A DNA stretch of 64,000 nucleotides from an uncultured Collinsella sp. (GTDB lineage: Bacteria > Actinomycetota > Coriobacteriia > Coriobacteriales > Coriobacteriaceae): positions 51,999-115,998 of the forward strand of contig CATYZI010000001.1 in assembly GCA_958415625.1 (NCBI GenBank), written 5' to 3'. Of the stretch, positions 16,083 to 24,256 are shown piece after piece; position 1 is the stretch's first letter, and each line of letters starts with the position of its first letter. A program made the translations under genes and the position numbers. The notes below the pieces were generated by a model. The model worked only from the letters and a program-made list of their open reading frames with translations. It was not told the origin of the DNA and did not search any database.

Positions 16083-17942
16083 ATGGCGATTCTTTTGGGA
16101 TGCGATTCCATCAGCCTAGAGTTTCCCACCAAGCATATTTTCGATAGCGTTACGCTCGGCGTGGGCGAGGGCGACCGTATTGGTATTGTCGGTAAAAACG
16201 GCGACGGTAAGTCGACGCTGCTGAGCGTGCTCGCCGGCACGTTGGAGCCCGACGACGGCCGCGTGACGCACCGCCGCGACACGACGATTGGATTGCTCGG
16301 CCAAAAGGATAACCTGGTCGATACCGACACCGTGCATCATGCCGTCGTGGGCGACACGCCCGAGTATGAGTGGGCGTCGAGCCCGCGTACGCGCCAGATC
16401 CTCGCCGGCCTCATCAGCGATGTACCCTGGGAGGGCATGGTGGGCGAGCTCTCGGGCGGTCAGCGCCGTCGCGTGGACCTCGCGCGCCTGCTGATCGGCG
16501 ACTACGACGTGCTCATGCTCGACGAGCCCACCAACCACCTGGACATGCGCACCATCAACTGGCTTGCGCGTCACTTAAAGGCCCGCTGGCAGCGCGGCCA
16601 GGGCGCCATGCTCGTGGTCACGCACGACCGCTGGTTCTTGGACGAGGTCTGCACCAGCATGTGGGAGGTCCACGACGGCCAGGTAGATCCCTTCGAGGGC
16701 GGCTACTCGGCATATATCCTGCAGCGCGTGGAGCGCGACCGCATGGCCGCCGTTACCGAGGAGCGCCGTCGCAACATGGCGCGCAAGGAGCTCGCGTGGC
16801 TGAGCCGCGGCGCCCAGGCGCGTTCCACCAAGCCCAAGTTTCGCGTTGAGGCTGCTCGCGAGCTGATCGCCGACGTACCGCCCGTGCGTGACGAGCTGGA
16901 GCTCAAGCGCCTTGCCGTGAGCCGCCTAGGCAAGCAGGTCATCGATGTCATCGACGTGGATGCCGGCTATGCGGATACCGATGGTGCGCCCAAGCAGGTG
17001 CTCACCGATGTGACCTGGCTCATCGGCGCGGGCGACCGCTATGGTCTTTTGGGCGAGAACGGCGCCGGCAAGTCGACCTTGCTCGACGTGATCCAGGGCA
17101 AGATTGAGCCCACGCGCGGCCGTGTGAAGATTGGCCAGACGGTGCGCTTTGGCGTGCTGTCGCAGCAGCTCGAGGAACTCGAGCCCTACATGGGTGACAC
17201 GATCCGCGAGGTGCTCGGCAACTATAAGAAGTACTACGTCATCGACGGCAAGGAGACTTCGCCCGAGAAGCTTTGCGAGCGCCTGGGCTTTACGACACAG
17301 CAGCTCTGGAGTCGCATCGGCGATCTTTCGGGCGGCCAGCGCCGTCGCCTGTCGCTGCTGCTGACGATCCTGGACGAGCCCAACGTGCTTATCCTGGACG
17401 AGCCCGGCAACGACCTGGATACCGACATGCTCGCGATTGTCGAGGACCTGCTCGACGGCTGGCCCGGCACGCTGATCCTGGTGACGCACGACCGCTTCTT
17501 GATGGAGCGCGTGACCGACCAGCAGTGGGCGCTGCTCGACGGCCACCTGACGCATATGCCCGGCGGCGTGGACCAGTACCTGCGCCTGTGCAACGCTACC
17601 GCCGAGGGCGAGCCCGTGGGTGCGCCGAGCGCCAAGACCGGCACGTTTGACACCGGTGCCGCGGCGGCTGCGGCCGAAAAGCCCAAGTCGAGCGGCCAGC
17701 CCAATGGCCTTTCCAACGCCGAACGCCAGAAGCTTCGCCGCGAGGTGAGCTCGCTCGAGCGCAAAATGGAGACGCAGCGCGCCCGCGTTGAGGAGGCCGA
17801 GGCAGCAATGGCCCAGGTCGATCCCACCAACTACACGGCGCTGGGCGAGCAGCAGGCAAAGATCGACGAGGCCCACGCCGCCATGGACGAGTTGGAGATG
17901 GCGTGGCTCGAGGCGAGCGAGAAGCTCGAGGGCGAGGAGTAG
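16083..17942 (+). CDS. ABC-F family ATPase (Uup-like)
   Basis: A 619-residue protein with two ABC ATPase domains and no membrane part, as in ABC-F translation factors that act at the ribosomal E site. Domain 1 Walker A is GKNGDGKST (residues 37-45), signature LSGGQRRRV, Walker B MLDEPTNHLD. Domain 2 Walker A is GENGAGKST, signature LSGGQRRRL, Walker B ILDEPGNDLD. The linker contains RSTKPKFR, and a C-terminal coiled coil (about residues 545-619) resembles the Uup DNA- or RNA-binding tail. The ATG at 16083 is eight bases from AAGGAG; the frame open from 15927 runs through the pst terminator and is not used. Confidence 0.9.
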   Translation: MAILLGCDSISLEFPTKHIFDSVTLGVGEGDRIGIVGKNGDGKSTLLSVLAGTLEPDDGRVTHRRDTTIGLLGQKDNLVDTDTVHHAVVGDTPEYEWASSPRTRQILAGLISDVPWEGMVGELSGGQRRRVDLARLLIGDYDVLMLDEPTNHLDMRTINWLARHLKARWQRGQGAMLVVTHDRWFLDEVCTSMWEVHDGQVDPFEGGYSAYILQRVERDRMAAVTEERRRNMARKELAWLSRGAQARSTKPKFRVEAARELIADVPPVRDELELKRLAVSRLGKQVIDVIDVDAGYADTDGAPKQVLTDVTWLIGAGDRYGLLGENGAGKSTLLDVIQGKIEPTRGRVKIGQTVRFGVLSQQLEELEPYMGDTIREVLGNYKKYYVIDGKETSPEKLCERLGFTTQQLWSRIGDLSGGQRRRLSLLLTILDEPNVLILDEPGNDLDTDMLAIVEDLLDGWPGTLILVTHDRFLMERVTDQQWALLDGHLTHMPGGVDQYLRLCNATAEGEPVGAPSAKTGTFDTGAAAAAAEKPKSSGQPNGLSNAERQKLRREVSSLERKMETQRARVEEAEAAMAQVDPTNYTALGEQQAKIDEAHAAMDELEMAWLEASEKLEGEE

Positions 17943-17948
17943 GCGAGG

Positions 17949-18719
17949 ATGATCAAGGCCGCGTTTTTCGATATCGACGGTACGCTGCTGAGCTTTAAGA
18001 CCCATCGGATTCCGGCGTCGGCGCAGCAGGTGCTCGACAGCTTTCGCGAGCAGGGGATCGCGTGCGTGATCGCCACGGGCCGTCCGACCTACCAGATGCC
18101 GGACTGGCTGTTCGACCTGGGCTGGGATGCGTACATCACGCTTTCGGGTCAGCACTGTTTTGATGCCAAGGGCGTTTACCGCAGCTGCCCGATCGATTCG
18201 GACGACGTCGCGGCGATTGTGGACCAGGTGGCGCAGGGGCGCTACGACTCGCTGTGCATGCAGGGCGAGAATTCGTTTGTGAACCGCCTGTCCGAGCGCG
18301 TGGTGACGGCTGGCAGTAACGCGGGGATTGTCTACCATGAGGAGCCGTTTGAGCACGCCTTTGACGCGCCGGTCTACCAGTTTTGCGCCTTTGTTGATCC
18401 GGCCGACGAGCATATCGTGACCGATTCCGTGTCGCATTCGCTCACGACGCGCTGGTGCGATCTGTTCTGCGATATTATTCCCGCTAACGGCGGCAAGGAC
18501 CTGGGCGTGGCGGCGACGCTGGAGCGCTTGGGCATCGACGCGAGCGAGGCGATCGCCTTTGGCGACGGCGAGAACGACCTGTCGATGTTCTCGGCCGTGG
18601 GCACAAGTGTGGCCATGGGCAACGCGCAGGATACCGTGAAGGCCGCGGCGACCTACGTTACGACCGCCGTAGACGACGACGGCATTTACAGCGCCGCCAA
18701 GCACTTTGGGCTACTGTAG
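17949..18719 (+). CDS. Cof-type HAD phosphatase
   Basis: A 256-residue HAD hydrolase with a C2 cap (Cof/YbiV group), probably acting on sugar phosphates or related small molecules. Motif I is FFDIDGTLLSF (Asp8, Asp10), motif II IATGRPTYQMP, motif III lysine in NGGKDLGV, and motif IV FGDGENDLSMF. It starts six bases after the ABC-F stop; GAGGAG at the end of that gene serves as the ribosome site, so the two are probably cotranscribed. It ends before the family C repeat at 18724. Confidence 0.88.
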   Translation: MIKAAFFDIDGTLLSFKTHRIPASAQQVLDSFREQGIACVIATGRPTYQMPDWLFDLGWDAYITLSGQHCFDAKGVYRSCPIDSDDVAAIVDQVAQGRYDSLCMQGENSFVNRLSERVVTAGSNAGIVYHEEPFEHAFDAPVYQFCAFVDPADEHIVTDSVSHSLTTRWCDLFCDIIPANGGKDLGVAATLERLGIDASEAIAFGDGENDLSMFSAVGTSVAMGNAQDTVKAAATYVTTAVDDDGIYSAAKHFGLL

Positions 18720-18723
18720 CTGC

Positions 18724-18792
18724 GGCCGGCACTTAGGGACGTTCCTTTTCTGCCGGCAGCTGGGGACACTCCTTGCGGGGCGTCCCCATTTT
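18724..18792. repeat. Repeat family C, copy 3, including a terminator-like hairpin
   Basis: It has the modules GCCGGCACTTAGGGACGTTC and CTGCCGGCAG found in copies 1 and 2. GGGGAC (from 18762) then pairs with GTCCCC (to 18787), followed by ATTTTGTTTT, which could terminate the upstream operon. Confidence 0.6.
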
Positions 18793-18825
18793 GTTTTCGT
18801 CCCGCATGTTTTGTGAAACACGGCT

Positions 18826-18873
18826 AACTTTTAGGCAAAGTAGTAAGACATGGGCAACTTTTGCGGTAAAGTA
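18826..18873 (+). promoter_or_regulatory. Two direct copies of an AACTTTTnGGnAAAGTA element
   Basis: AACTTTTAGGCAAAGTA (18826-18842) and AACTTTTGCGGTAAAGTA (18856-18873) are spaced 30 bp apart, 54-100 bases upstream of the DtxR-family regulator. The complement of the first contains TTGCCTA, also seen in the dyad at 25287-25306. They may be binding sites for the regulator itself. Confidence 0.4.
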
Positions 18874-18926
18874 AATCAAGCAAAAGTATCCAAAGGCTAA
18901 CTAGAAGCCATCGCGAAAGGCGGCCC

Positions 18927-19316
18927 ATGGCCCTGCGTGAATCCGGAGAAGACTATCTCGAATCGATCTACGTTCTATCGGAACGTCAGGGCATCGTGCG
19001 CTCGATCGACGTTGCCGAATACTTGGGCGTAACCAAAGCAAGCGTCTCTAAAGCCATGGCGGCCTTGGAGAGCACCGGCTACGTGGAGATGGGCAAACGC
19101 GACGTGCATCTGACGGAACGCGGTCTTGAGGTTGCCCGTCAAATGTGGGAGCGCCACTGCTTTTTTGTAGGTCTGCTAGAGGACGCAGGCGTAACGCCCG
19201 AGGTCGCGTCGCAAGAGGGCTGCCACATGGAGCACTGCCTGAGCGAGGAGAGCTTCGAGAAGCTAAGATCGATGCTGAGACGGGAAGATGTAGCGGGTCC
19301 AACAACAGAAGCCTAA
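18927..19316 (+). CDS. DtxR/MntR-family metal-dependent transcription regulator
   Basis: A 129-residue repressor with an N-terminal winged helix (residues 1-65, recognition region VTKASVSKAMAAL) and a metal-binding dimerisation domain. It lacks the C-terminal SH3 domain of IdeR. Candidate metal ligands are Asp9 and Glu12 (EDYLE), the His in WERHCFF, and the Glu/Cys/His/Glu/His of EGCHMEH. Asp at the first position is typical of manganese-sensing MntR, while the Cys-x-x-Glu-His pattern is as in iron-sensing IdeR, so Mn versus Fe is unresolved. It is 207 bp downstream of the HAD gene with the direct-repeat sites between. Possible targets in the window are discussed at 25287 and 27923. Confidence 0.88.
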   Translation: MALRESGEDYLESIYVLSERQGIVRSIDVAEYLGVTKASVSKAMAALESTGYVEMGKRDVHLTERGLEVARQMWERHCFFVGLLEDAGVTPEVASQEGCHMEHCLSEESFEKLRSMLRREDVAGPTTEA

Positions 19317-19452
19317 CTGACCCACAGTAGCGCGGAGTTCACGCAAAGCGCGAACCAGCGACCGGGACCAGCGGCCCTTTCGGCCAAGTCCATTTCAGCA
19401 AAGGAACCCCGCCAGCAAGCGATGCCCAAGAACCGCCAGCTGTGTCAATGCA

Positions 19453-19579
19453 GGCCGGGGCCGGGCTTGGTTTTGAAAACACTCCGCAGCGCGAGGCCCG
19501 CCTTTCCGTTGCTCCGCAGGAGCAAGAAAGACGGGCCTCATGCGCGAGGACGTTTTCAAAACCAAGCCCGGCCCCGGCC
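19453..19579. repeat. 127-bp near-continuous palindrome
   Basis: A perfect 28-bp inverted repeat (arms 19453-19480 and 19552-19579, containing GGGCTTGGTTTTGAAAAC) encloses a second stem (19489-19506 with 19526-19545, GAGGCCCG core, one bulge and one mismatch) and a central hairpin TTGCTCC-gca-GGAGCAA (19509-19525). It lies between the convergent DtxR-family and P-type ATPase genes. Too large and too perfect for an ordinary terminator. Confidence 0.85.
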
Positions 19580-19595
19580 GGAGGGACCACGAGCG

Positions 19596-21548
19596 CTACA
19601 GGTTCTTGACACCCATCGCGCGCATGGCGTTCAGGATGGCGATGATCGCCACGCCTACGTCGCCAAAGACGGCAAGCCACATATTGGCGATACCCAGCGC
19701 TGCCAGCACAAGGATCAGCAGCTTAATGCCCAGCGCAAAGATTATGTTCTGCCAAACAATCGACATGGTCTTGCGCGCCACGCGGATCGCGCGGGAAATG
19801 TTGGACGGCTTGTCGTCCATCAGCACCACGTCGGCGGCCTCGATCGCGGCGTCGGAGCCCATGGCGCCCATGGCAATGCCCACATCAGCGCGCGTAAGCA
19901 CGGGCGCGTCGTTGATACCGTCGCCGACAAAGGCAAGCTTGCCCTTGCCACTTTCGGCCGCGAGCAGCGCCTCAACGCGCTCGACCTTGTCGCCCGGCAG
20001 GAGCTGCGCGTGGAACTCGTCGAGACCGAGTTGCTTGGCCACAGACGCTGCAACTTCCTCGCGGTCGCCCGTGAGCATGACGGTGCGGTTGATACCGGCG
20101 GCATGCAGGTCGTGAATCGTTTGCTCCGCATCGGCCTTAACGGTGTCTGCAATCACGATGTGGCCGGTATAGGTGCCATTGACTAGCACGTGGAGGATCG
20201 TACCGACGACCTCGCAATTGGGAGCGTCGATACCGGCCGCAGCAAGCATCTTGGCGTTGCCGACGACGACATGCTTGCTGTCGATAGTCGCCGTCACGCC
20301 ATGGCCCGCGTCGTCGGCGGAGTCGCTTACGCGCTTGGGATCGAGCTCGCCCTGGAAGGCGGTGCGCACCGACTGCGCGATGGGATGGTCGGAGAACGAC
20401 TCGGCGAGGGCTGCGACCTCGAGTAGCGACTGCTCGGTATAGCCTGCCTCGGGGTGCACCGCGACTACCGAGAACGTACCGTTGGTGAGCGTGCCGGTTT
20501 TGTCGAAGACGACGGTGTCCACATCGGCGAGCGTCTCGAGGTAGTTGGAACCCTTGATGAGAACGCCCAGCTTGGACGCGCCGCCGATGCCGCCAAAGAA
20601 GCTCAACGGTACGCTGATCACGAGGGCGCACGGGCAGCTGACGACCAGGAAGGTCAGACCGCGCAGAATCCAGTCGGACCAGGCACCGGTGATCAGGCCG
20701 CCGCCAAGTGCGAGCACCGCGGCCGCGCCGGTGACGGCGGGCGTGTAGACGCGGGCAAAGCGCGTGATGAAGTTCTCGGTGCGCGCCTTCTTCTCGCTGG
20801 CGTTCTCCACGAGTTCCAGGACGCGCGCGACGGTGGACTCGCCAAAGGGCTTGGTGGTGCGCACGTGGATGAGGCCCGTCATGTTGATGCAGCCGCTGAT
20901 GATATCGTCGCCGGACTTGGCGGGGCGGGGGACCGATTCGCCCGTGAGGGCAGCGGTGTCGAGCTGGGTTTCGCCCTCGACGATGACGCCGTCGATAGGC
21001 ACGCGCTCGCCGGGCTTGACGACGATGACAGTGCCGACGGTGATGTCATCGGGGAAGACTTGCTCGAGCGTGCCGTCGGGCTGCTCGACGTTAGCGTAGT
21101 CGGGCGCGATGTCCATCATGGCACTGATCGACTTGCGGCTCTTGCCCACGGCGTATGCCTGGAACAGCTCGCCGACCTGGTAGAACAGCATGACGGCGGC
21201 GCCTTCGGCCATGTGCGGGTCGGTGTCGGGGAAGAGCACCATGGCAAACGCGCCGATGGTCGCGACGGCCATGAGGAAGCTCTCGTCGAAGGCCTTGCCG
21301 CGGCGGATGTTATTGAATGCCTTTTGCAGTACGTCGTAGCCGGCAATCAAAAACGGCACGAGGAACAGCACAAAGCTGGCGTAGATGTCGCCCGGGGTGC
21401 CGAATGCGGCGGTGAGGGTGCCGAGCTCATCGAGGGCGTACACCACGGCAAAAATGCCCAGTGCTACCAGGATGCGGTTGCGCTTATGCTCAAGGGACTC
21501 TTTCTTCTTGCGCTTCTTCTTTTTCTTTTTGGGATCGACGGCTGTCAT
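19596..21548 (-). CDS. Heavy-metal P1B-type ATPase (Zn/Cd/Pb exporter, ZntA/CadA-like)
   Basis: A 650-residue metal-exporting ATPase. In order: a Lys-rich N-terminus (KKKKKKRKKK), two hydrophobic segments, the actuator motif LTGESVPRPA, the membrane metal site CPCALVISVP, the phosphorylation site FDKTGTLTNGT, the SFSDHPIAQ His-Pro motif, and GDGINDAPVLTRADVGIAMG. CPC with these contexts fits group PIB-2 (Zn2+, Cd2+, Pb2+). There is no HMA domain at the N-terminus; the separate HMA protein encoded at 21650-21868 probably takes that role. An ArsR-type operator copy lies just upstream (21572-21590). The ATG follows GAGAGG. Confidence 0.93.
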   Translation of the reverse strand: MTAVDPKKKKKKRKKKESLEHKRNRILVALGIFAVVYALDELGTLTAAFGTPGDIYASFVLFLVPFLIAGYDVLQKAFNNIRRGKAFDESFLMAVATIGAFAMVLFPDTDPHMAEGAAVMLFYQVGELFQAYAVGKSRKSISAMMDIAPDYANVEQPDGTLEQVFPDDITVGTVIVVKPGERVPIDGVIVEGETQLDTAALTGESVPRPAKSGDDIISGCINMTGLIHVRTTKPFGESTVARVLELVENASEKKARTENFITRFARVYTPAVTGAAAVLALGGGLITGAWSDWILRGLTFLVVSCPCALVISVPLSFFGGIGGASKLGVLIKGSNYLETLADVDTVVFDKTGTLTNGTFSVVAVHPEAGYTEQSLLEVAALAESFSDHPIAQSVRTAFQGELDPKRVSDSADDAGHGVTATIDSKHVVVGNAKMLAAAGIDAPNCEVVGTILHVLVNGTYTGHIVIADTVKADAEQTIHDLHAAGINRTVMLTGDREEVAASVAKQLGLDEFHAQLLPGDKVERVEALLAAESGKGKLAFVGDGINDAPVLTRADVGIAMGAMGSDAAIEAADVVLMDDKPSNISRAIRVARKTMSIVWQNIIFALGIKLLILVLAALGIANMWLAVFGDVGVAIIAILNAMRAMGVKNL

Positions 21549-21571
21549 GATTCAAACCTCTCATTTGAGTG

Positions 21572-21590
21572 TATGAACACTCGCTCATAT
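21572..21590 (-). promoter_or_regulatory. ArsR-type operator upstream of the ATPase
   Basis: TATGAACACTCGCTCATAT matches the half-palindromes in the operator region upstream of the ArsR gene (22311-22367) at nearly every base. It lies 24-42 bases before the ATPase start, so the ATPase probably has its own repressible promoter. Confidence 0.7.
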
Positions 21591-21649
21591 AATTTCGCGA
21601 GCAAAGGCCGCGGCAAGCGCGGCCTCGTAGGGGTCAACGTATGCGCGGG

Positions 21650-21868
21650 TTAGAGAATGATCTCGCAGTCCGGCTCGGCGTCGGCGGTGAACTCAACGAC
21701 GCGGTCCAGGACCTCGTCGAACTTGGCGTCGTCGGCCTCGAGCGTCAGCTTTTGGGTCATAAAGTTGACCGAAACGGACTTGACGCCCTCGAGCTTAGCC
21801 AGCTCGTCCTGAAGTTCACGCGCGCAGTTGGCGCAATCGATCTCGTCGAGCTTAAACTGCTTTTTCAT
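21650..21868 (-). CDS. Stand-alone heavy-metal-associated (HMA) domain protein
   Basis: A 72-residue protein with the HMA fold pattern: KLDEIDCANCARELQDELAKL (metal site Asp-Cys-x-x-Cys at residues 11-15) and then GVKSVSVNF. It is likely to pass metal to the ATPase or to buffer it. The Asp before CxxC is common in HMA domains of zinc/cadmium ATPases. The ATG is preceded by AAAGGAACCC. It lies between the ArsR regulator and the ATPase gene on the same strand, about 100 bp from the latter. Confidence 0.88.
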   Translation of the reverse strand: MKKQFKLDEIDCANCARELQDELAKLEGVKSVSVNFMTQKLTLEADDAKFDEVLDRVVEFTADAEPDCEIIL

Positions 21869-21931
21869 GGTGGGTTCCTTTCCCTGTGTTAGCGGTCTGG
21901 GTGCCGGCCGCGCTGATACCGTGGTTGATTG

Positions 21932-22297
21932 CTATTCGCAGATATGGCTCATGCCCTGGTTGAGCATGGTATAGACATGATCGTCAGCGAGCGAGTAGAG
22001 AATGTTGCGGCCGTCGCGGCGGAACTTGACCAGGTGCGACTGCTTAAGCGTGCGCAGCTGGTGCGACACCGCAGACTGCGAGGTCGCGGTCGCTTCGGCG
22101 ATGTCAGCCACGCAGAGCTCGCGGCCCATGAGGGCATAGAGAATCTTGATGCGCGTGGTGTCGCTGAAGACCTTGAACAGGTCGGCAAGGTCGTAGAGAA
22201 GTTCCTCGTCGGGAAGGTCCTCGGGCGAGCAGGTGGTGGGGACGATCGGCTCGGTGGCCTCGATGCCAGTCTTTGTTTCATCAGCGTGGCTGCTCAT
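21932..22297 (-). CDS. ArsR/SmtB-family metal-sensing repressor
   Basis: A 121-residue winged-helix repressor. The DNA-recognition helix is in ATATSQSAVSHQLRTLK. ELCVADIA in helix 3 has one cysteine of the ELCVCDLA metal box, and the C-terminal helix DHVYTMLNQGMSHICE has the Asp/His...His/Glu spacing of the alpha-5 zinc site (SmtB/CzrA type). It therefore probably senses Zn, Cd or Pb and derepresses the HMA protein and ATPase. It starts the minus-strand module and is preceded by the double operator at 22311-22367. Confidence 0.92.
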   Translation of the reverse strand: MSSHADETKTGIEATEPIVPTTCSPEDLPDEELLYDLADLFKVFSDTTRIKILYALMGRELCVADIAEATATSQSAVSHQLRTLKQSHLVKFRRDGRNILYSLADDHVYTMLNQGMSHICE

Positions 22298-22310
22298 TGC
22301 AATATCCTTT

Positions 22311-22367
22311 CATATGAACATGCGCTCATATAACTTACTTCCGATTATATGAGCGCATGTTCATATG
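22311..22367 (-). promoter_or_regulatory. Double ArsR operator upstream of the regulator
   Basis: A perfect 23-bp inverted repeat (22311-22333 and 22345-22367, 11-bp spacer). Each arm itself contains ATATGA-N8-TCATAT, an imperfect palindrome typical of ArsR/SmtB operators. With 21572-21590 this gives three sites for one regulator, two at the regulator promoter and one at the ATPase. Confidence 0.85.
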
Positions 22368-22716
22368 TCAATGACGTACAGGTAATTCGTCGCATAAAAT
22401 GATGGGGAATAGTGGACGAGATTCCGGACTGAGCGGTTTTGATAGCCGATGCCGGGGTGGGTGCCCCCGCGCCGTGCAAAAATTGGAGTATTCTGCAACT
22501 ATAGGGGGTCCGTTAATCTATTCCAGGCCAAATAAAGCCGCTCAAGAGTTATCCAAGGGCGGTAAACAGACAAGGTCTTCCTCAAATGTTGCCTAACGTT
22601 CCCGTTCGATAGCGTTTTTGTTTTTCATTTGGATTAACTTGTGGGTGCTGGAGGGCCGACCCTGCTGAATACTCGCAATTTTGCACATCGCTAGGGTACC
22701 CACCTTGTTAGCCGGT
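22368..22716. other. Intergenic region with a 42-bp imperfect inverted repeat
   Basis: 349 bp without a gene. An imperfect inverted repeat (22454-22495 with 22664-22705, about three quarters identical; shared cores GTGCAAAA and GAGTATTC) encloses roughly 170 bp of AT-richer DNA. It could be a small non-autonomous element. A short plus-strand ORF (22399-22596) has no ribosome site and unusual composition, and I do not call it. Confidence 0.5.
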
Positions 22717-23907
22717 CTAGCTTCCGGCCCCGAAGATTCTGCCCTCGGGCGCGAGGCTGCTTATTTGGGCAAATGATGGGCTGTCGGATTCGACAGTCTG
22801 CATGTCATCGATTGCCGGAACTTCATTTATTGTCGGGTCATCCAGCGTGATGCCTTCGAGTGTTGCTTTTTCGAGGTCGATTCGTTGACGATCTTCGGAA
22901 TCCTGGCGAAGCTGCTTCTGAATTCTCTTTTTCTCTTCTATAAACCTTCTGAGCACAAACTGTCTCAGGTCCTCTTGCATGATTTGAAAGTCTTTTGGCA
23001 GACGCGAGGGGCGTATGCCCTCTTTCCGTTGGATCGCCTCCATGACCCTAACGAAAGCGCTGGCATGCATAAAGGAATAACGACTGACGGTGATGATTCC
23101 GTATCCCATGGACGCAAGCGCATTCTTGCGCTCCTCATCGATGGCGCGGTCTTCTTCCGCGTCATGATAAAACCCGTTGTATTCAATGTCTGTGCGAGAT
23201 TTCTTTAGATACGCATCCATAAAGAACTTTTTGCGTCTCGTGAGATTCTTTGCGGCAGCGGTGACCTGCACCTCGCAATCGGTCTCAATTCCCTTAATAC
23301 CAAGCCCTCCTTCGCTTTTAGGCAGCGTTAGCATCATGACAAAGGCCGTTTCCATAGGAGACCGGCATCCGTCGCGCACACATTGAATCGCCTTTCGGGC
23401 AAGGGCCAGACCGTCGCATCTGGTAATGGAATTAAAGAACTGTTTTAACCTTTCGGTCGAGGTGAGCGCGAAACGCTCGTTATACGAGGTGGAAGAGCCG
23501 GTTCCAAGGGAGTAAGCGCCGCACAATTCAAAGTAGTACTCCACCAGTTCGCGAAAAGGGAGATAGGTGGCGGCCTGAAGTGCGCAAAGCTCAACGCCAA
23601 CAATGAAGATGCCATCTTTGAGCTCTATAAAGCGTGAGCTCGAGAATCGTTTTGACGAAACGTGGCATTGACAGTTCATTGCATAGCGCGCATTCCTGCG
23701 ATCAAACACCATTACTTCGAGGCAATCATTTGCGTCAAGGGAAACATCGTGTTTGGTGAGCCATTCTGCGGCTGCGTCAAGGAGCGTTCCGGTGGGACAT
23801 GATCCGTAAATCGCGGCAGGGTTACAGGGCTCGGTGTCTTTCGTAGACGCCGAATGCGCGGCCTGGTAGACCGCTTTTGCAGTGGTATGTGACAATACGA
23901 TACTCAT
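22717..23907 (-). CDS. Uncharacterised protein, possible PD-(D/E)XK-like fold (paralogue 1)
   Basis: A 396-residue protein that I cannot assign. It shares a layout with the protein at 32147-33196. Common features in order are an N-terminal LSHTTAKAV stretch (compare DISAFRYHR), YFELCGAYSLG (compare MYEMCGTFAV), a CRSPMETAFVMMLTLP block (compare ASPLEVQASMLFGL), GGLGIKG, and a C-terminal TDIEYNGFYH then ALASMGYGIITVS. The Asp...Glu-Tyr-Asn-Gly...His pattern resembles DUF559/Vsr-type nuclease cores. Residues 290-345 are a charged helix and the tail is acidic. It has lower GC than its neighbours. No partner gene is adjacent. A role in DNA processing or defence is only inference. Confidence 0.7.
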   Translation of the reverse strand: MSIVLSHTTAKAVYQAAHSASTKDTEPCNPAAIYGSCPTGTLLDAAAEWLTKHDVSLDANDCLEVMVFDRRNARYAMNCQCHVSSKRFSSSRFIELKDGIFIVGVELCALQAATYLPFRELVEYYFELCGAYSLGTGSSTSYNERFALTSTERLKQFFNSITRCDGLALARKAIQCVRDGCRSPMETAFVMMLTLPKSEGGLGIKGIETDCEVQVTAAAKNLTRRKKFFMDAYLKKSRTDIEYNGFYHDAEEDRAIDEERKNALASMGYGIITVSRYSFMHASAFVRVMEAIQRKEGIRPSRLPKDFQIMQEDLRQFVLRRFIEEKKRIQKQLRQDSEDRQRIDLEKATLEGITLDDPTINEVPAIDDMQTVESDSPSFAQISSLAPEGRIFGAGS

Positions 23908-24256
23908 GGTATATATCGTGTCAGCTAATGCCGTGCTGATGGCGCTGAGTGGGAAAGTCGTTTTAGGGGCCTAACCAAATGCTGTCCAAAAGCTTGACGC
24001 AATTATGGGTTGGCATGCCTAAAATCAATGTTATCGCAGCTTAGCTATAGCATATAAAAACTCAATTGCTGCACATTTGATATCGATGCATCACCATCCG
24101 ACAACGAATTACGTGTCGGGAATTGGCCGAAATCGTTCAAAATGAGGGTTCAGAATTTGTGATGGCAGATCTATCTGTGGAACGTAGGGCGGCCCCGCTG
24201 CGGTGTTTCCCGCTGCGAGGCCGCTCGTGAGCAAGTAGTGTTTGTCGCAGGCGTTG
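23908..24256. other. AT-rich intergenic region
   Basis: 349 bp with no convincing gene. One hairpin (CCGACA...TGTCGG, 24098-24119) is visible. The minus-strand open frame covering 24109-24537 is mostly a shadow of the exonuclease gene. The sequence is much AT-richer than the flanking genes. Confidence 0.4.
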
